DNA of 64,000 nt, from contig PJFC01000001.1 of assembly GCA_003574885.1 (NCBI GenBank), forward strand, positions 558,001 to 622,000, given 5' to 3'. Origin of the DNA: Geobacter sp. (GTDB lineage: Bacteria > Desulfobacterota > Desulfuromonadia > Geobacterales > Geobacteraceae). The notes under the pieces are model-generated. The model was not told the DNA's origin. It was given only the letters and a program-made list of their open reading frames with translations, and did not search any database. Position numbers and translations under genes: made by a program. Shown piece by piece: positions 36,069 through 43,890 of the stretch. Position 1 is the first letter of the stretch; the number at the start of each line of letters is the position of its first letter.

Positions 36069-38582
36069 TCAAGAAGATAAATCTTTGAAAATGACATCGA
36101 GTTTTTCTATGTGCGCCCCCGCTAGCTCTTCCGGGGAGAGTCCGGTGATGGCGGCGGCGAATTCAAGGGGTTTGCCGCGGCCGGTAACCATCTCCAGCGT
36201 GCCGTCGACAGCTTTAATGTCCTGCAGTTCCCGGCGCAGGTCGAAGTCCTGGCTTTTCCCCTTTTTCTCCCGATGGCAGGGTGAGCTCTCAAGGGCGAGG
36301 AAAGAGGCCACCCGGGCCGGCAGGTCGAGGTCGAGTCCGGGAGGAAGGGTGACGCGGTAACGCACCCCTTCCATGATAACCGACAGGGAGGGACTGTTCA
36401 ACGGGATTTCTGTACTTTCGAGGATTTCAACTCCCGCCGGCAGAACCCGGTTGAGGGCATCCTTTACCTCTTCGGCGCTCCAGGGTCCGGCCATCTCCAT
36501 GTCCAGGTATTCCGCCCACGATTCCACCCCGACCGAAAGTGCGGTGGCGAAAGAGAATTTGGGGTGGGGGTGAAAGCCCTGGGAGTAGCGGATCGGCACT
36601 CTGCCACGCCCCACGGCGCGGGTGAAAAGCGTGATCATTTCCAGATGGCTCAGAAAGCGCATGGGACCGGTTTTGCTGAAGCGGATCCGGATGCGGGCCG
36701 GGGGGGCTTCAGTTGGGACTTGGGTCTCCCTAGTTTCATCGGTATCCAATCCCGTCGCCTCGGAAGGAATGAGGCGCATTTTTACCTGGTCGAAGTCACA
36801 TACCCCGCAACCGGTACAGGCACCGGTACGGCAGTCGGGGGTGTAGACGGCATTGTCGGCGTCGGAACTGGCGTACTCGCGGAGGAGGAACTCTTTCGAC
36901 ACGCCGCATTCCAGATGGTCCCAGGGGAGGATTTCCGTAGTATCCCTGCGGCGCAGGTAGAAACGGGGATCGATCCCGCAGCTTCTGAAAGCCGACTGCC
37001 AGCGGGAGAAACTGAAATGCTCTCCCCAGCCGTCGAAGCGGCAGCCGAGGCGGTGCGCTTCGAGCAGTACCCTGCCGAGTCGGCGGTCACCGCGGGCGAA
37101 GACACCCTCCATGACCGACTGCGGTGCATCCTGCCATTTGAAGTTGAGCTTGCGTTTTTTCAGTTCCGTTCGAAGGAATTCCTGCTTGGTGAGGATCTCC
37201 TCGTAGCTGATCTGGGGTTCCCACTGGAAGGGGGTGTGGGGCTTGGGTACGAAGCTGGAGACTGCCACATTCACTTCGCCACCGTGGCCTGACAGTTTTC
37301 CCTGCTGCTTGACCTTTCTGGCAAGGTCGGCGATGCCGAGAACATCATCCATGGTCTCGGTCGGAAGGCCTATCATGAAGTAGAGCTTGATAAGTCGCCA
37401 GCCGGCCCGATAGATCTCGGCCGCACTCTGCAGCAGTGCCTCCTCTGTTATCCCCTTGTTGATCACCAGTCGGAGCCGCTCGCTTCCCGCCTCGGGTGCG
37501 AGGGTGAAACCGGTCTTGCGCACTTTCTTTATTTCATCCACCAGTTCCTGGGTGAGTGAACCGACCCGGAGCGAGGGGAGAGAGACAGCGATCCTTTGCT
37601 CGGCATATCTCACCATGAGCTCTTTCAGGAGCGGCGCTATGCAGCTGTAGTCTCCTGTGGAGAGGGAGAGGAGCGATATCTCGTCGTAACCGGTTTTGCG
37701 CAGGGTCGCTTCGACGAGTTCCAGTATCCGGCGGGGTGAACGTTCCCGCACAGGACGGTAAATGTAACCCGCCTGGCAAAAACGGCAGCCACGGGTGCAG
37801 CCACGGGCGATCTCAAGGCTTACCCGGTCGTGGACGGTTTTCAGGAAGGGGATGACCGGCGTGGTGGGGTAGGGAGCGTCGTCGAGGCTGGCGAGAATCC
37901 GCCGCTTGATTCGCTCATAACCGGGCTTGAGGGGAGCAATTGCCGCGACCTGTCCATTCTCTTCGTGACTGACGTCAAAAAAGGAGGGAACATACATCCC
38001 GTCGATTTCCGACAGTTCCGCCAGCAGCTCCGCCTTGTCGCCGCTCCCCGACCGTTTCCAGCGGCGGACGGTTTCCGCGATCTCCAGGGAGGCCTCCTCC
38101 CCGTCCCCCAGCAGGAAGGCGTCGAAAAAGTCAGCAAGGGGTTCCGGGTTACCGGCACAGGGGCCGCCGGCGATGACGAGTGGCCAGGATGCATCGCGTT
38201 CGGACGCCAAAAGAGGTATACCTGCCAGCTCCAGCATGTTGAGGATATTAGTGTAGGAGAGCTCGTACTGGAGAGTAAAACCGACTATATCGGCCTGTCC
38301 CAAGGGGGTGCCGCTTTCCAGGGTGGTGAGGAGGGCCTTTTCGCTGCGAAGCTGCTCCTCCCTGTCGGGCCAGGGTGCGTATGTCCGTTCCGCCGAAAGC
38401 CACGGAACATCGTTGAGTATCCCGTAGAGGATCTGAAGCCCCAGGTGGCTCATCCCGACTTCATATACATCGGGAAATGCGAGGGCAAAACGGATCTCCG
38501 GCCGCTCCTTGTAGACCCCTCCCATTTCGCCCCCCATGTAACGGGCCGGCTTTTCAATTTTCAGCAAGTCGTCATTCAGCAC
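36069..38582 (-). CDS. Fused B12-binding radical SAM protein with DUF2344 domain (TIGR03960/TIGR03936 type)
   Basis: 837 residues. The N-terminal part has a B12-binding-like region (FALAFPDVYEVGMSHLGLQI, VIAGGPCAGNPEPLADFFD), then a radical SAM core with CxxxCxxC in CTRGCRFCQAG (~residue 262) and the SPOOCH-type segments GFTLAPEAGSERLR. A cysteine cluster follows (CRTGACTGCGVCDF), then a C-terminal DUF2344 domain (~620-830, IRFSKTGPMRFLSHLEMI). In other lineages the two halves are separate genes near rng and rplU/rpmA. Function unknown; the neighbourhood points to rRNA or ribosome modification. GTG 38582 has GGAG eight bases upstream; a longer frame to 38687 exists. Confidence 0.88.
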   Translation of the reverse strand: MLNDDLLKIEKPARYMGGEMGGVYKERPEIRFALAFPDVYEVGMSHLGLQILYGILNDVPWLSAERTYAPWPDREEQLRSEKALLTTLESGTPLGQADIVGFTLQYELSYTNILNMLELAGIPLLASERDASWPLVIAGGPCAGNPEPLADFFDAFLLGDGEEASLEIAETVRRWKRSGSGDKAELLAELSEIDGMYVPSFFDVSHEENGQVAAIAPLKPGYERIKRRILASLDDAPYPTTPVIPFLKTVHDRVSLEIARGCTRGCRFCQAGYIYRPVRERSPRRILELVEATLRKTGYDEISLLSLSTGDYSCIAPLLKELMVRYAEQRIAVSLPSLRVGSLTQELVDEIKKVRKTGFTLAPEAGSERLRLVINKGITEEALLQSAAEIYRAGWRLIKLYFMIGLPTETMDDVLGIADLARKVKQQGKLSGHGGEVNVAVSSFVPKPHTPFQWEPQISYEEILTKQEFLRTELKKRKLNFKWQDAPQSVMEGVFARGDRRLGRVLLEAHRLGCRFDGWGEHFSFSRWQSAFRSCGIDPRFYLRRRDTTEILPWDHLECGVSKEFLLREYASSDADNAVYTPDCRTGACTGCGVCDFDQVKMRLIPSEATGLDTDETRETQVPTEAPPARIRIRFSKTGPMRFLSHLEMITLFTRAVGRGRVPIRYSQGFHPHPKFSFATALSVGVESWAEYLDMEMAGPWSAEEVKDALNRVLPAGVEILESTEIPLNSPSLSVIMEGVRYRVTLPPGLDLDLPARVASFLALESSPCHREKKGKSQDFDLRRELQDIKAVDGTLEMVTGRGKPLEFAAAITGLSPEELAGAHIEKLDVIFKDLSS

Positions 38583-38656
38583 GATTGGTACTCCGGAACT
38601 GCTAATGTTAATTTGAATGCATTGGGCTATGCTGAGCCGGGTAGTGCTGCGCCAAC

Positions 38657-38691
38657 AAAAAAAGGTCCCGGCGGGGGCTGCCGCCACGACC
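38657..38691 (-). terminator. Terminator-like hairpin in the leader of the radical SAM gene
   Basis: On the minus strand GGTCGTGGCGG (from 38691) pairs with CCGCCGGGACC with small internal mismatches, followed by seven U residues (38663-38657). It lies ~75 bases upstream of the GTG start and only a few bases after the predicted transcription start. It could act as an attenuator. Confidence 0.6.
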
Positions 38692-38703
38692 TATCTGTGC
38701 GCC

Positions 38704-38732
38704 AATATAGTGCAATTTGACAATTTTAGCAA
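38704..38732 (-). promoter_or_regulatory. Promoter ahead of the radical SAM leader
   Basis: On the minus strand TTGCTA (38732-38727) and TATATT (38709-38704) are 17 bases apart. The start point would be near 38697, just before the terminator-like hairpin. Confidence 0.5.
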
Positions 38733-38929
38733 GAGTGATGCCGAGCTGACCCTGATGCTTCATATGCCGCAAATGAGGTATTGTCTGGACGATTTCGGGT
38801 TACGGTGCCTGGTTGCGGTAACGGAAATAAGGGGGCCAGAAGGGCAACTAGCTGCAATTGCGTGTATTTGTAAGTTGGCATGGGTAGTGCACCTAGAAAA
38901 GCACAAACCATCTTTAGGAGGAAGTACAA

Positions 38930-39166
38930 ATGAAAAAAGTTCTGTCCACCGTCGTTGCCGCTCTTGTTGCCGTTTCTTTCGCTGGTATCGTCTGCGCCGC
39001 TGAGCCCGTAAAGCCTGCTGCTCCGGCTGCTGCAGCTGCTCCGGCTGCTGAAGTGAAAAAAGAAGTGAAGAAACCGGCTAAAAAAGCCAAAAAAGCCAAA
39101 AAAGCCGTAAAGAAAGCCGTGAAGAAAGAAGAAGCAGCAGTTCCTGCTGCTCCTGCCGCGAAGTAA
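38930..39166 (+). CDS. Small exported Lys/Ala-rich protein (paralogue 1)
   Basis: 78 residues. Signal peptide MKKVLSTVVAALVAVSFAG, predicted type I cleavage at VCA^AEP. The mature part (~52 residues) is almost entirely Ala, Lys, Pro, Val and Glu, with repeats KKAKKAKKAVKKAVKK. It resembles histone H1-like tails in composition but is exported. A paralogue with a near-identical signal peptide is at 51028-51267. GGAGG precedes the ATG and a strong terminator follows. Function unknown; the charge suggests binding to polyanions at the envelope. Confidence 0.85.
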   Translation: MKKVLSTVVAALVAVSFAGIVCAAEPVKPAAPAAAAAPAAEVKKEVKKPAKKAKKAKKAVKKAVKKEEAAVPAAPAAK

Positions 39167-39186
39167 TTCGGGGTTTACAGCACACG

Positions 39187-39220
39187 AAAAAAGCCGCATC
39201 TTCGGATGCGGCTTTTTTTT
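39187..39220 (+). terminator. Terminator of Lys/Ala-rich protein gene 1
   Basis: AAAAAAGCCGCATC-TTCG-GATGCGGCTTTTTTTT: perfect stem, UUCG tetraloop and eight U residues. It also faces the convergent gene ending at 39270 and can act in both directions. The stem sequence GCCGCATC recurs in the terminator of the paralogue at 50977-51011. Confidence 0.92.
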
Positions 39221-39269
39221 GTCTCCAGTGCTGGCAGAAAACAGCAGTTCGTCGTTTACAGAGAAACCC

Positions 39270-39653
39270 CTACTCCTCTTCCCAGGCAAACTCCGGTTCG
39301 AAATAGGGGTCGTAAAAGCCGGGGTAGGCGAGGAAGAACGTCGTTGTCTCCGCTGCACCTGTTACCGTCCTGATCAAGGTCATGCCGACCCCTTTCAATG
39401 GGCCGAGCGTCAGACCCTTCGCAACCCCATCATTCTTGAAGGTCAGGTAAATCTGCATGGGGAATTCAAGCCAACCGGTCGCAACATTGGCGACCCCCCG
39501 GACCATCTTGCCCGACATTCCCTCCACCACCTGCTGGGGGGAAGAACTTTCCAGGGTTTGAAAGTCGTCGGCAAACGCTGGCAACACTCCACCGCCGAGG
39601 AGTCCTGCGCACAGCAGTGCAATCCCTGCCTTTTTCAGTGCGTAGCTGTCCAT
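39270..39653 (-). CDS. TIGR04073-family exported protein (second of pair)
   Basis: 127 residues with a signal peptide (KKAGIALLCAGLLGGGVLPAFA). The family signature is MVRGVANVATGWLEFPMQI, then GLTLGPLKGVGMTLIRTVTGAAE and the C-terminal YDPYFEPEFAWEEE. The family is annotated as associated with exosortase systems in some phyla, but no exosortase or PEP-CTERM gene is in this window. It starts two bases after the stop of its paralogue, so both are co-transcribed. Biochemical function unknown. Confidence 0.85.
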   Translation of the reverse strand: MDSYALKKAGIALLCAGLLGGGVLPAFADDFQTLESSSPQQVVEGMSGKMVRGVANVATGWLEFPMQIYLTFKNDGVAKGLTLGPLKGVGMTLIRTVTGAAETTTFFLAYPGFYDPYFEPEFAWEEE

Positions 39654-39654
39654 A

Positions 39655-40062
39655 TCAATTTGCCGGCGCCGGCTGTTCGGCCTCGTTTTCAGTTATGGGC
39701 TCGTTCCGTTTCACATCCCACCCCTGCCAGACAAATTCGGGATCTATCATGGGGTCATAGTAGCCCGGTTGGGGGACCATGCAGAATACGGCCTCGGCAG
39801 CGCCGATTACCACCCTGTAGAAGGTCATGCCGACACCCGCAAGGGGACCCACAACGTATCCGACCGGCCCGCGATCACGAGCATTGATGATAGTCTGCTT
39901 GGGGAGTTCAACCACAGAAGTTGCCACATTGGTCACGCCGCGAACGAATTTGAAGGCCATCTTGCCGACAATTGTTTCCGGTTTCGGGGAGTCCTGGGCA
40001 AAGGCCGGACTGGCAAAGCAGAGGAGCATCAGGAGGGGGAGAACTCTGGTACGTATCCGCAT
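39655..40062 (-). CDS. TIGR04073-family exported protein (first of pair)
   Basis: 135 residues with a signal peptide (RVLPLLMLLCFASPAFA). Shared signature: FVRGVTNVATSVVELPKQT, YVVGPLAGVGMTFYRVVIGAAE and YYDPMIDPEFVWQGWD. ATG 40062 is chosen for AAGGAG upstream; the frame is open seven codons earlier. The two adjacent genes are clear paralogues with conserved NVAT and PEF(V/A)W motifs, so they are probably partners or a recent functional split. Confidence 0.85.
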   Translation of the reverse strand: MRIRTRVLPLLMLLCFASPAFAQDSPKPETIVGKMAFKFVRGVTNVATSVVELPKQTIINARDRGPVGYVVGPLAGVGMTFYRVVIGAAEAVFCMVPQPGYYDPMIDPEFVWQGWDVKRNEPITENEAEQPAPAN

Positions 40063-40364
40063 ACAATCTCCTTTCAGACGCACAACTTAATGGAATGTAA
40101 TTCCTTTTAACACAATTAGTGAGGCGTGGCAAGCTTGTGTCAGTGTCGATGCATCATTCTCCCTGTTTCGTGCCGGCTCTACCATATTTTACCTTCAGGG
40201 GTGTTCCATTTCCGTGCGGCCGTCGCCTGGAGTCTCCTTATGCTCGAGGCCCTGTTTCAGCTGTTTCATAGATCGTCAGCTGCATCCGGCCGAATCCATT
40301 CCTCTTTGTGCCGCAAAGAAATTACCGAATCCACTCCCTATCCAGAAAATACCGGTTCTCAGGA
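40063..40364. other. Intergenic region upstream of the TIGR04073 pair
   Basis: About 300 bases with no supported gene. A weak minus-strand promoter candidate (TTGCCA at 40132-40127 with TAAAAG 17 bases on) could drive the TIGR04073 pair. GGAATGTAATTCC (about 40092-40104) is a short palindrome near it. I see no terminator for the polymerase gene ending at 40365. Confidence 0.35.
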
Positions 40365-42596
40365 TTATTCGAAGAGCGATTTTTCTGCCGGGATGAAGGG
40401 GATGAATTTCCGATGGAGAAGACGGAGTTTCTCCTTGTAGTATTCCACGTTCTCGTCGGGGTTGGCGGAATCGTAGCTGGCGATGGGGCGACAATTTTCG
40501 TAGGCGGTCACACCCTTTGCGTGTCCGGTGACATAGTAGCTGAGCTGATCGCCTGCCTGATAGGCACGGTCAGAACGAAGTGCCAATTCGAAGGCTGCAG
40601 CGGGAAGTCGTTTCCCCTGGCGAACCTTCTGTCGGTAGCCGGCGGGAGACTCGCTGAGTGTTTCGGTTTTTGCCAACAGGTCGATGGAGATCTGGTGATC
40701 ACGCAATTTCTGCAGGTATTCCCGGTATGTTCCGTCGATGCGCTCCCCTTCACCCTGCAGGAGAAGCCGGATCGCCTCGGCAGTGAAATCCCGCAGGTAC
40801 TTCTCAATCCCCCGCGATTTCAGACTGCTCCCTTTTATGGTGATCCGACCGGCGTCATCAAGCAGGGCATAGTTTTTCATCTTGTAGGAAAACATGGCAC
40901 GGTACCAGCCATCCTGCTCCACATCAATGCCGGCGGGAAGGGAGGCTGAAAGCTCCCCGATCAGCCGGGTCGCCTGTTCCTCGGTATTCAGCCCGGTAGG
41001 GGGGATGAAGTAGATGCCGTCAGTGTCAACTTCGATTGGCTTGGCGCCCTGCGCTGTCAGCCAGTCGAGCATCTGCATAATGATCTCCCGGCCGCGACGG
41101 GTCACCTCGGCTGCCAGAGCCATGTCGGCAAAGTTGTGGATCGTGGTGCCGAGGTAGCCGTAAAAGGAGTTGATGAGGATCTTGAAGGCCTGCTGGAGTG
41201 CCTGGTAGTAGTCCCGAAGGCGAGGATCAACGGTTTCCCGTGCTATTTTTTTTGCCTGGAGCCGGAAGGTCCGCAACTCATCAAGAAGGGGGAGGAACAG
41301 GCCGAGGTCGTCACTGGCAGGTTGCAGGCGGTAGGCAAGGAGAATGGAGGGATAGAGGGATGCCACGTCGCAGTGGGCAACAGGTCCCACGACCCCCGTG
41401 ACGAACAGATGGTTGTATCCACCTTCCAGCTCTCCATAGGTCGAGGGGCGGGGAATGGCGGTTTCCCGGTGCAGGTATTCCCGCAGGAAGAGCGCGTTGA
41501 TTTTGGTGGCGTTGCCGCGGATCAGGCAGTTCTGGTACGAGTAGGGGAACATGCGGGTCTGCAGGAAGTAGGGGTAAGCCAGGAGCCGGGAAAGGGCCAG
41601 GGTCTCGCGGACATCGTCCAGGTTGTATTCTGCCAGGGCACGAGGGTCTTCGAGAAAGGCATGGCCAAGTTCCGAGCCTTCCAGGTAGACCCGGTCGGGG
41701 CGGGCCAGGCCGAAGTGGCGTGCGGCCGCCTTGAGTCCGTAGCTCTCAAGTTCTCTGCTTCCCACGTCGTAGACAAGAAGGAGGAAGTAGGTGTCGATGA
41801 TGTGCCGGCCGTAGACGTTCCAACGGGGATAATCGACGATCCGTTCCGCGACGGTGAAGCGGGAGGGGTGGACCCGTGGTTCGCTACCGTCTCTTCCCCA
41901 CCGGAGTCTGATGCCGTGGCGGGCGGCACGGACTCGAAGGTATTCCAGATCGAAGCGGAACAGGTTGTGCCCTTCGATGACATCCGGATCCCGTTCCCGG
42001 ATGATCAGTGAGAGCCGCTCCAGCATGGCTGGTTCGTCGAGATCGTGACCGGACAGCACCTCTTCATATCCGTCGCTGCAGAGTATCGCGATGGAGATGA
42101 TCCGGTCCTCTTCCCGCTGGGGGTTGGAGAACTCGAATCCCGGCGCGCACCAGGTCTCGATGTCGAGAGCAAGCCGTCTGAGATCCTGAAATTCGAGCTC
42201 CTTGAAAAGGGTCTTGCCGGTCAGGAGCAGGTGCTGGTGGATCGGGTCCGAAAAAAAAAGGTAGGGTGCATCAGCAGCCGAAGGAGTCTTGCCGGTGGTC
42301 CGGGTCAAGTAGTCGCGGGCATTGAGGCAGCTTTGCCAGTCCTTGAAGAGTGCCAGGTGACCGAATTCACCGTTGCCGGCCAGCTCCTTTATGGCAGTCA
42401 TGCCGGTAAATCCGGACAGAAGTGCCGCATCAGTCAGGAGAATGAAGGGGTGGAAAGGGTCGTCGTGGAAAAAGACGCCGTCAGGAGTCCGGTAGAAAAG
42501 GCGTATGAAGCGACCGGCCAGTTCAGCCGCCACGACCCGCTCCGAACGATCCCTGCCGAACAGAAGGGTGCTTTCATCGAATCGGGGTACATCCAT
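40365..42596 (-). CDS. Family B DNA polymerase (Pol II-like)
   Basis: 743 residues. The 3'-5' exonuclease motifs are present: LALDIETW (Exo I), NLFRFDLEYL (Exo II) and YNLDDVRET (Exo III). The polymerase motifs are HCDVASLYPSI (~residue 405), KILINSFYGYLG (~475) and EVDTDGIYF (~525), all with catalytic Asp residues. Thus an intact proofreading polymerase, probably for repair or restart rather than the main replicase. It is somewhat shorter than E. coli Pol II. It starts 24 bases after the peroxiredoxin terminator; I see no LexA box. Confidence 0.93.
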   Translation of the reverse strand: MDVPRFDESTLLFGRDRSERVVAAELAGRFIRLFYRTPDGVFFHDDPFHPFILLTDAALLSGFTGMTAIKELAGNGEFGHLALFKDWQSCLNARDYLTRTTGKTPSAADAPYLFFSDPIHQHLLLTGKTLFKELEFQDLRRLALDIETWCAPGFEFSNPQREEDRIISIAILCSDGYEEVLSGHDLDEPAMLERLSLIIRERDPDVIEGHNLFRFDLEYLRVRAARHGIRLRWGRDGSEPRVHPSRFTVAERIVDYPRWNVYGRHIIDTYFLLLVYDVGSRELESYGLKAAARHFGLARPDRVYLEGSELGHAFLEDPRALAEYNLDDVRETLALSRLLAYPYFLQTRMFPYSYQNCLIRGNATKINALFLREYLHRETAIPRPSTYGELEGGYNHLFVTGVVGPVAHCDVASLYPSILLAYRLQPASDDLGLFLPLLDELRTFRLQAKKIARETVDPRLRDYYQALQQAFKILINSFYGYLGTTIHNFADMALAAEVTRRGREIIMQMLDWLTAQGAKPIEVDTDGIYFIPPTGLNTEEQATRLIGELSASLPAGIDVEQDGWYRAMFSYKMKNYALLDDAGRITIKGSSLKSRGIEKYLRDFTAEAIRLLLQGEGERIDGTYREYLQKLRDHQISIDLLAKTETLSESPAGYRQKVRQGKRLPAAAFELALRSDRAYQAGDQLSYYVTGHAKGVTAYENCRPIASYDSANPDENVEYYKEKLRLLHRKFIPFIPAEKSLFE

Positions 42597-42616
42597 GGAG
42601 CCCCCATTCTTCCCGT

Positions 42617-42654
42617 GAAAAAAGACGGCGCGGTAGAAAAACCGCGCCGTCTTG
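42617..42654 (-). terminator. Terminator of the peroxiredoxin gene
   Basis: AAGACGGCGCGGT-AGAAAA-ACCGCGCCGTCTT is a perfect 13-bp stem; the A-run at 42617-42622 becomes six U residues on the minus strand. It stands between the peroxiredoxin stop and the polymerase start. Confidence 0.88.
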
Positions 42655-42668
42655 TATATTGCCTGAAT

Positions 42669-43271
42669 TTACTTCTTTGCGTGCTTGGACAGGTAGCTCG
42701 CCACCCCATCCTTTGTCGCTTCCATCGGCTCGTCACCTTCCTGCCAGTTGGCGGGACAGACTTGGTCGCCGTGGGTCTCCACGAACTGAAGGGCGTCGAC
42801 CATGCGCAGGGCCTCGTTGACGCTCCTCCCCAGCGGCAGGTCGTTGATGACGGCGTGCCTGACGATCCCCTTGGTGTCGATGAGGAACAGGCCCCGAAGA
42901 GCGACCGCATCGCCGAAAAGGATGCCGTACTCCCTGGCAATCTCCTTCTTGATGTCCGACACCAGCGGATACTGGATGTTGCCGATGCCACCGTCCTCCA
43001 CGGGCGTGTTCTTCCAGGCCAGGTGGGTGAACTTGGAATCGACGGAAATGCCGATAACCTCGCAGTTCTTTGCCTTGAAGTCGGCCAGCCGCTGGTTGAA
43101 GGCGAGTATCTCCGACGGGCAGACGAAGGTAAAGTCTAGGGGGTAGAAGAAGATGACCGTGTACTTGCCGCGAAAGTTGGAGAGCTTGATCTGGCCGAAG
43201 GTGTTATCGGGCATCACCGCGTCGGCGGTAAAATCGGGGGCTTCCTGGGTTACGAGTGTACAGACGCTCAT
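42669..43271 (-). CDS. Typical 2-Cys peroxiredoxin
   Basis: 200 residues. The peroxidatic Cys51 is in PLDFTFVCPSEI and the resolving Cys172 in GDQVCPANWQEG, with the C-terminal GVASYLSKHAKK. It reduces hydrogen peroxide and organic peroxides in the cytoplasm, using thioredoxin or AhpF-like partners, none encoded here. It is the more eukaryote-like Prx1/AhpC subgroup by motif. It has its own promoter and terminator, so it is monocistronic. Confidence 0.95.
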   Translation of the reverse strand: MSVCTLVTQEAPDFTADAVMPDNTFGQIKLSNFRGKYTVIFFYPLDFTFVCPSEILAFNQRLADFKAKNCEVIGISVDSKFTHLAWKNTPVEDGGIGNIQYPLVSDIKKEIAREYGILFGDAVALRGLFLIDTKGIVRHAVINDLPLGRSVNEALRMVDALQFVETHGDQVCPANWQEGDEPMEATKDGVASYLSKHAKK

Positions 43272-43316
43272 GGGGGTGAATCTCCTTTCACAGGGGCATT
43301 AATGTGTTGTGGAAAA

Positions 43317-43345
43317 ACCATAACAGCCCCGCGAAAGGTTGTCAA
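43317..43345 (-). promoter_or_regulatory. Promoter of the peroxiredoxin gene
   Basis: On the minus strand consensus TTGACA (43345-43340) and TATGGT (43322-43317) are 17 bases apart, ~46 bases upstream of the ATG at 43271. The weak -10 would suit activator control, but I identify no OxyR or PerR box. Confidence 0.55.
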
Positions 43346-43371
43346 TTTAAAAAAGACAAAAACAATCTTAT

Positions 43372-43866
43372 TTATCTTCTGATGTAGATTTCCCGCGCAG
43401 ATTTTCTCCCGGCGGAGGTCATAAAGATCTTTACGATCATCGCTTCAGTTCTTGACGTGTCACTGGTATCGCATTCGTCTCCAAGGTTGACAAGCCAGTC
43501 GGCATCCCAGATGATCCGAAAGTTGTCGGTCTCCACTTCGCCGGGGGAATGGTGTGCGGCGATGATCTCACATGCTTCGGCAATGAAACGTTCCTCGTAA
43601 CCGAGCCGGCTCAGGATTGCCCGGGCTACCGGTGGCCCCTCAGCTTCCTGCAAATTGCCGGCCGATGATCCGTACTTCCGCTCCGCTTCGGGAATCCCGA
43701 TATCGTGCAGCAATGCGGTGGCCAGCACAAGCTCCCGATCGCCCGGTTCGTCCGCCAGCAACCGGTTGGCAAAGGCGGTGACACGCAATGCATGGTCAAT
43801 CCTCCTCCCGTCGGTACCGAAGTATTCTTCCATGGCGGCTCGAACCCGGCGTATCCGCTCTTCCAT
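43372..43866 (-). CDS. HD-domain metal-dependent phosphohydrolase
   Basis: 164 residues, one HD domain: His in DHALRVTAFANRLL, the HD pair in LLHDIGIPEAERKYG, AAHHSPG and the distal Asp in IIWDADWLVNLGDE. The substrate is probably a nucleotide or phosphoester but cannot be inferred. It is followed by the peroxiredoxin promoter, so it is not in that operon; the ferredoxin gene lies just upstream with a 24-base gap. Confidence 0.88.
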   Translation of the reverse strand: MEERIRRVRAAMEEYFGTDGRRIDHALRVTAFANRLLADEPGDRELVLATALLHDIGIPEAERKYGSSAGNLQEAEGPPVARAILSRLGYEERFIAEACEIIAAHHSPGEVETDNFRIIWDADWLVNLGDECDTSDTSRTEAMIVKIFMTSAGRKSAREIYIRR

Positions 43867-43890
43867 GTTATGTCCTCCCCAAGTGGAACT

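Larger units (their letters stand above)
38583..38929. other. Intergenic region with divergent control elements
   Basis: 347 bases between the radical SAM gene and the Lys/Ala-rich peptide gene. The minus-strand half holds a promoter and, immediately after it, an intrinsic terminator (separate entries). The right half (38740-38929) is less GC-rich and presumably carries the promoter of the peptide gene; I find no convincing -35/-10 pair there. No additional coding region is supported. Confidence 0.5.

Noticed and set aside
38930-39166. Lys/Ala-rich protein as a histone-like nucleoid protein
   Set aside because: It has a clear signal peptide and cleavage site, so it is exported rather than nucleoid-bound.
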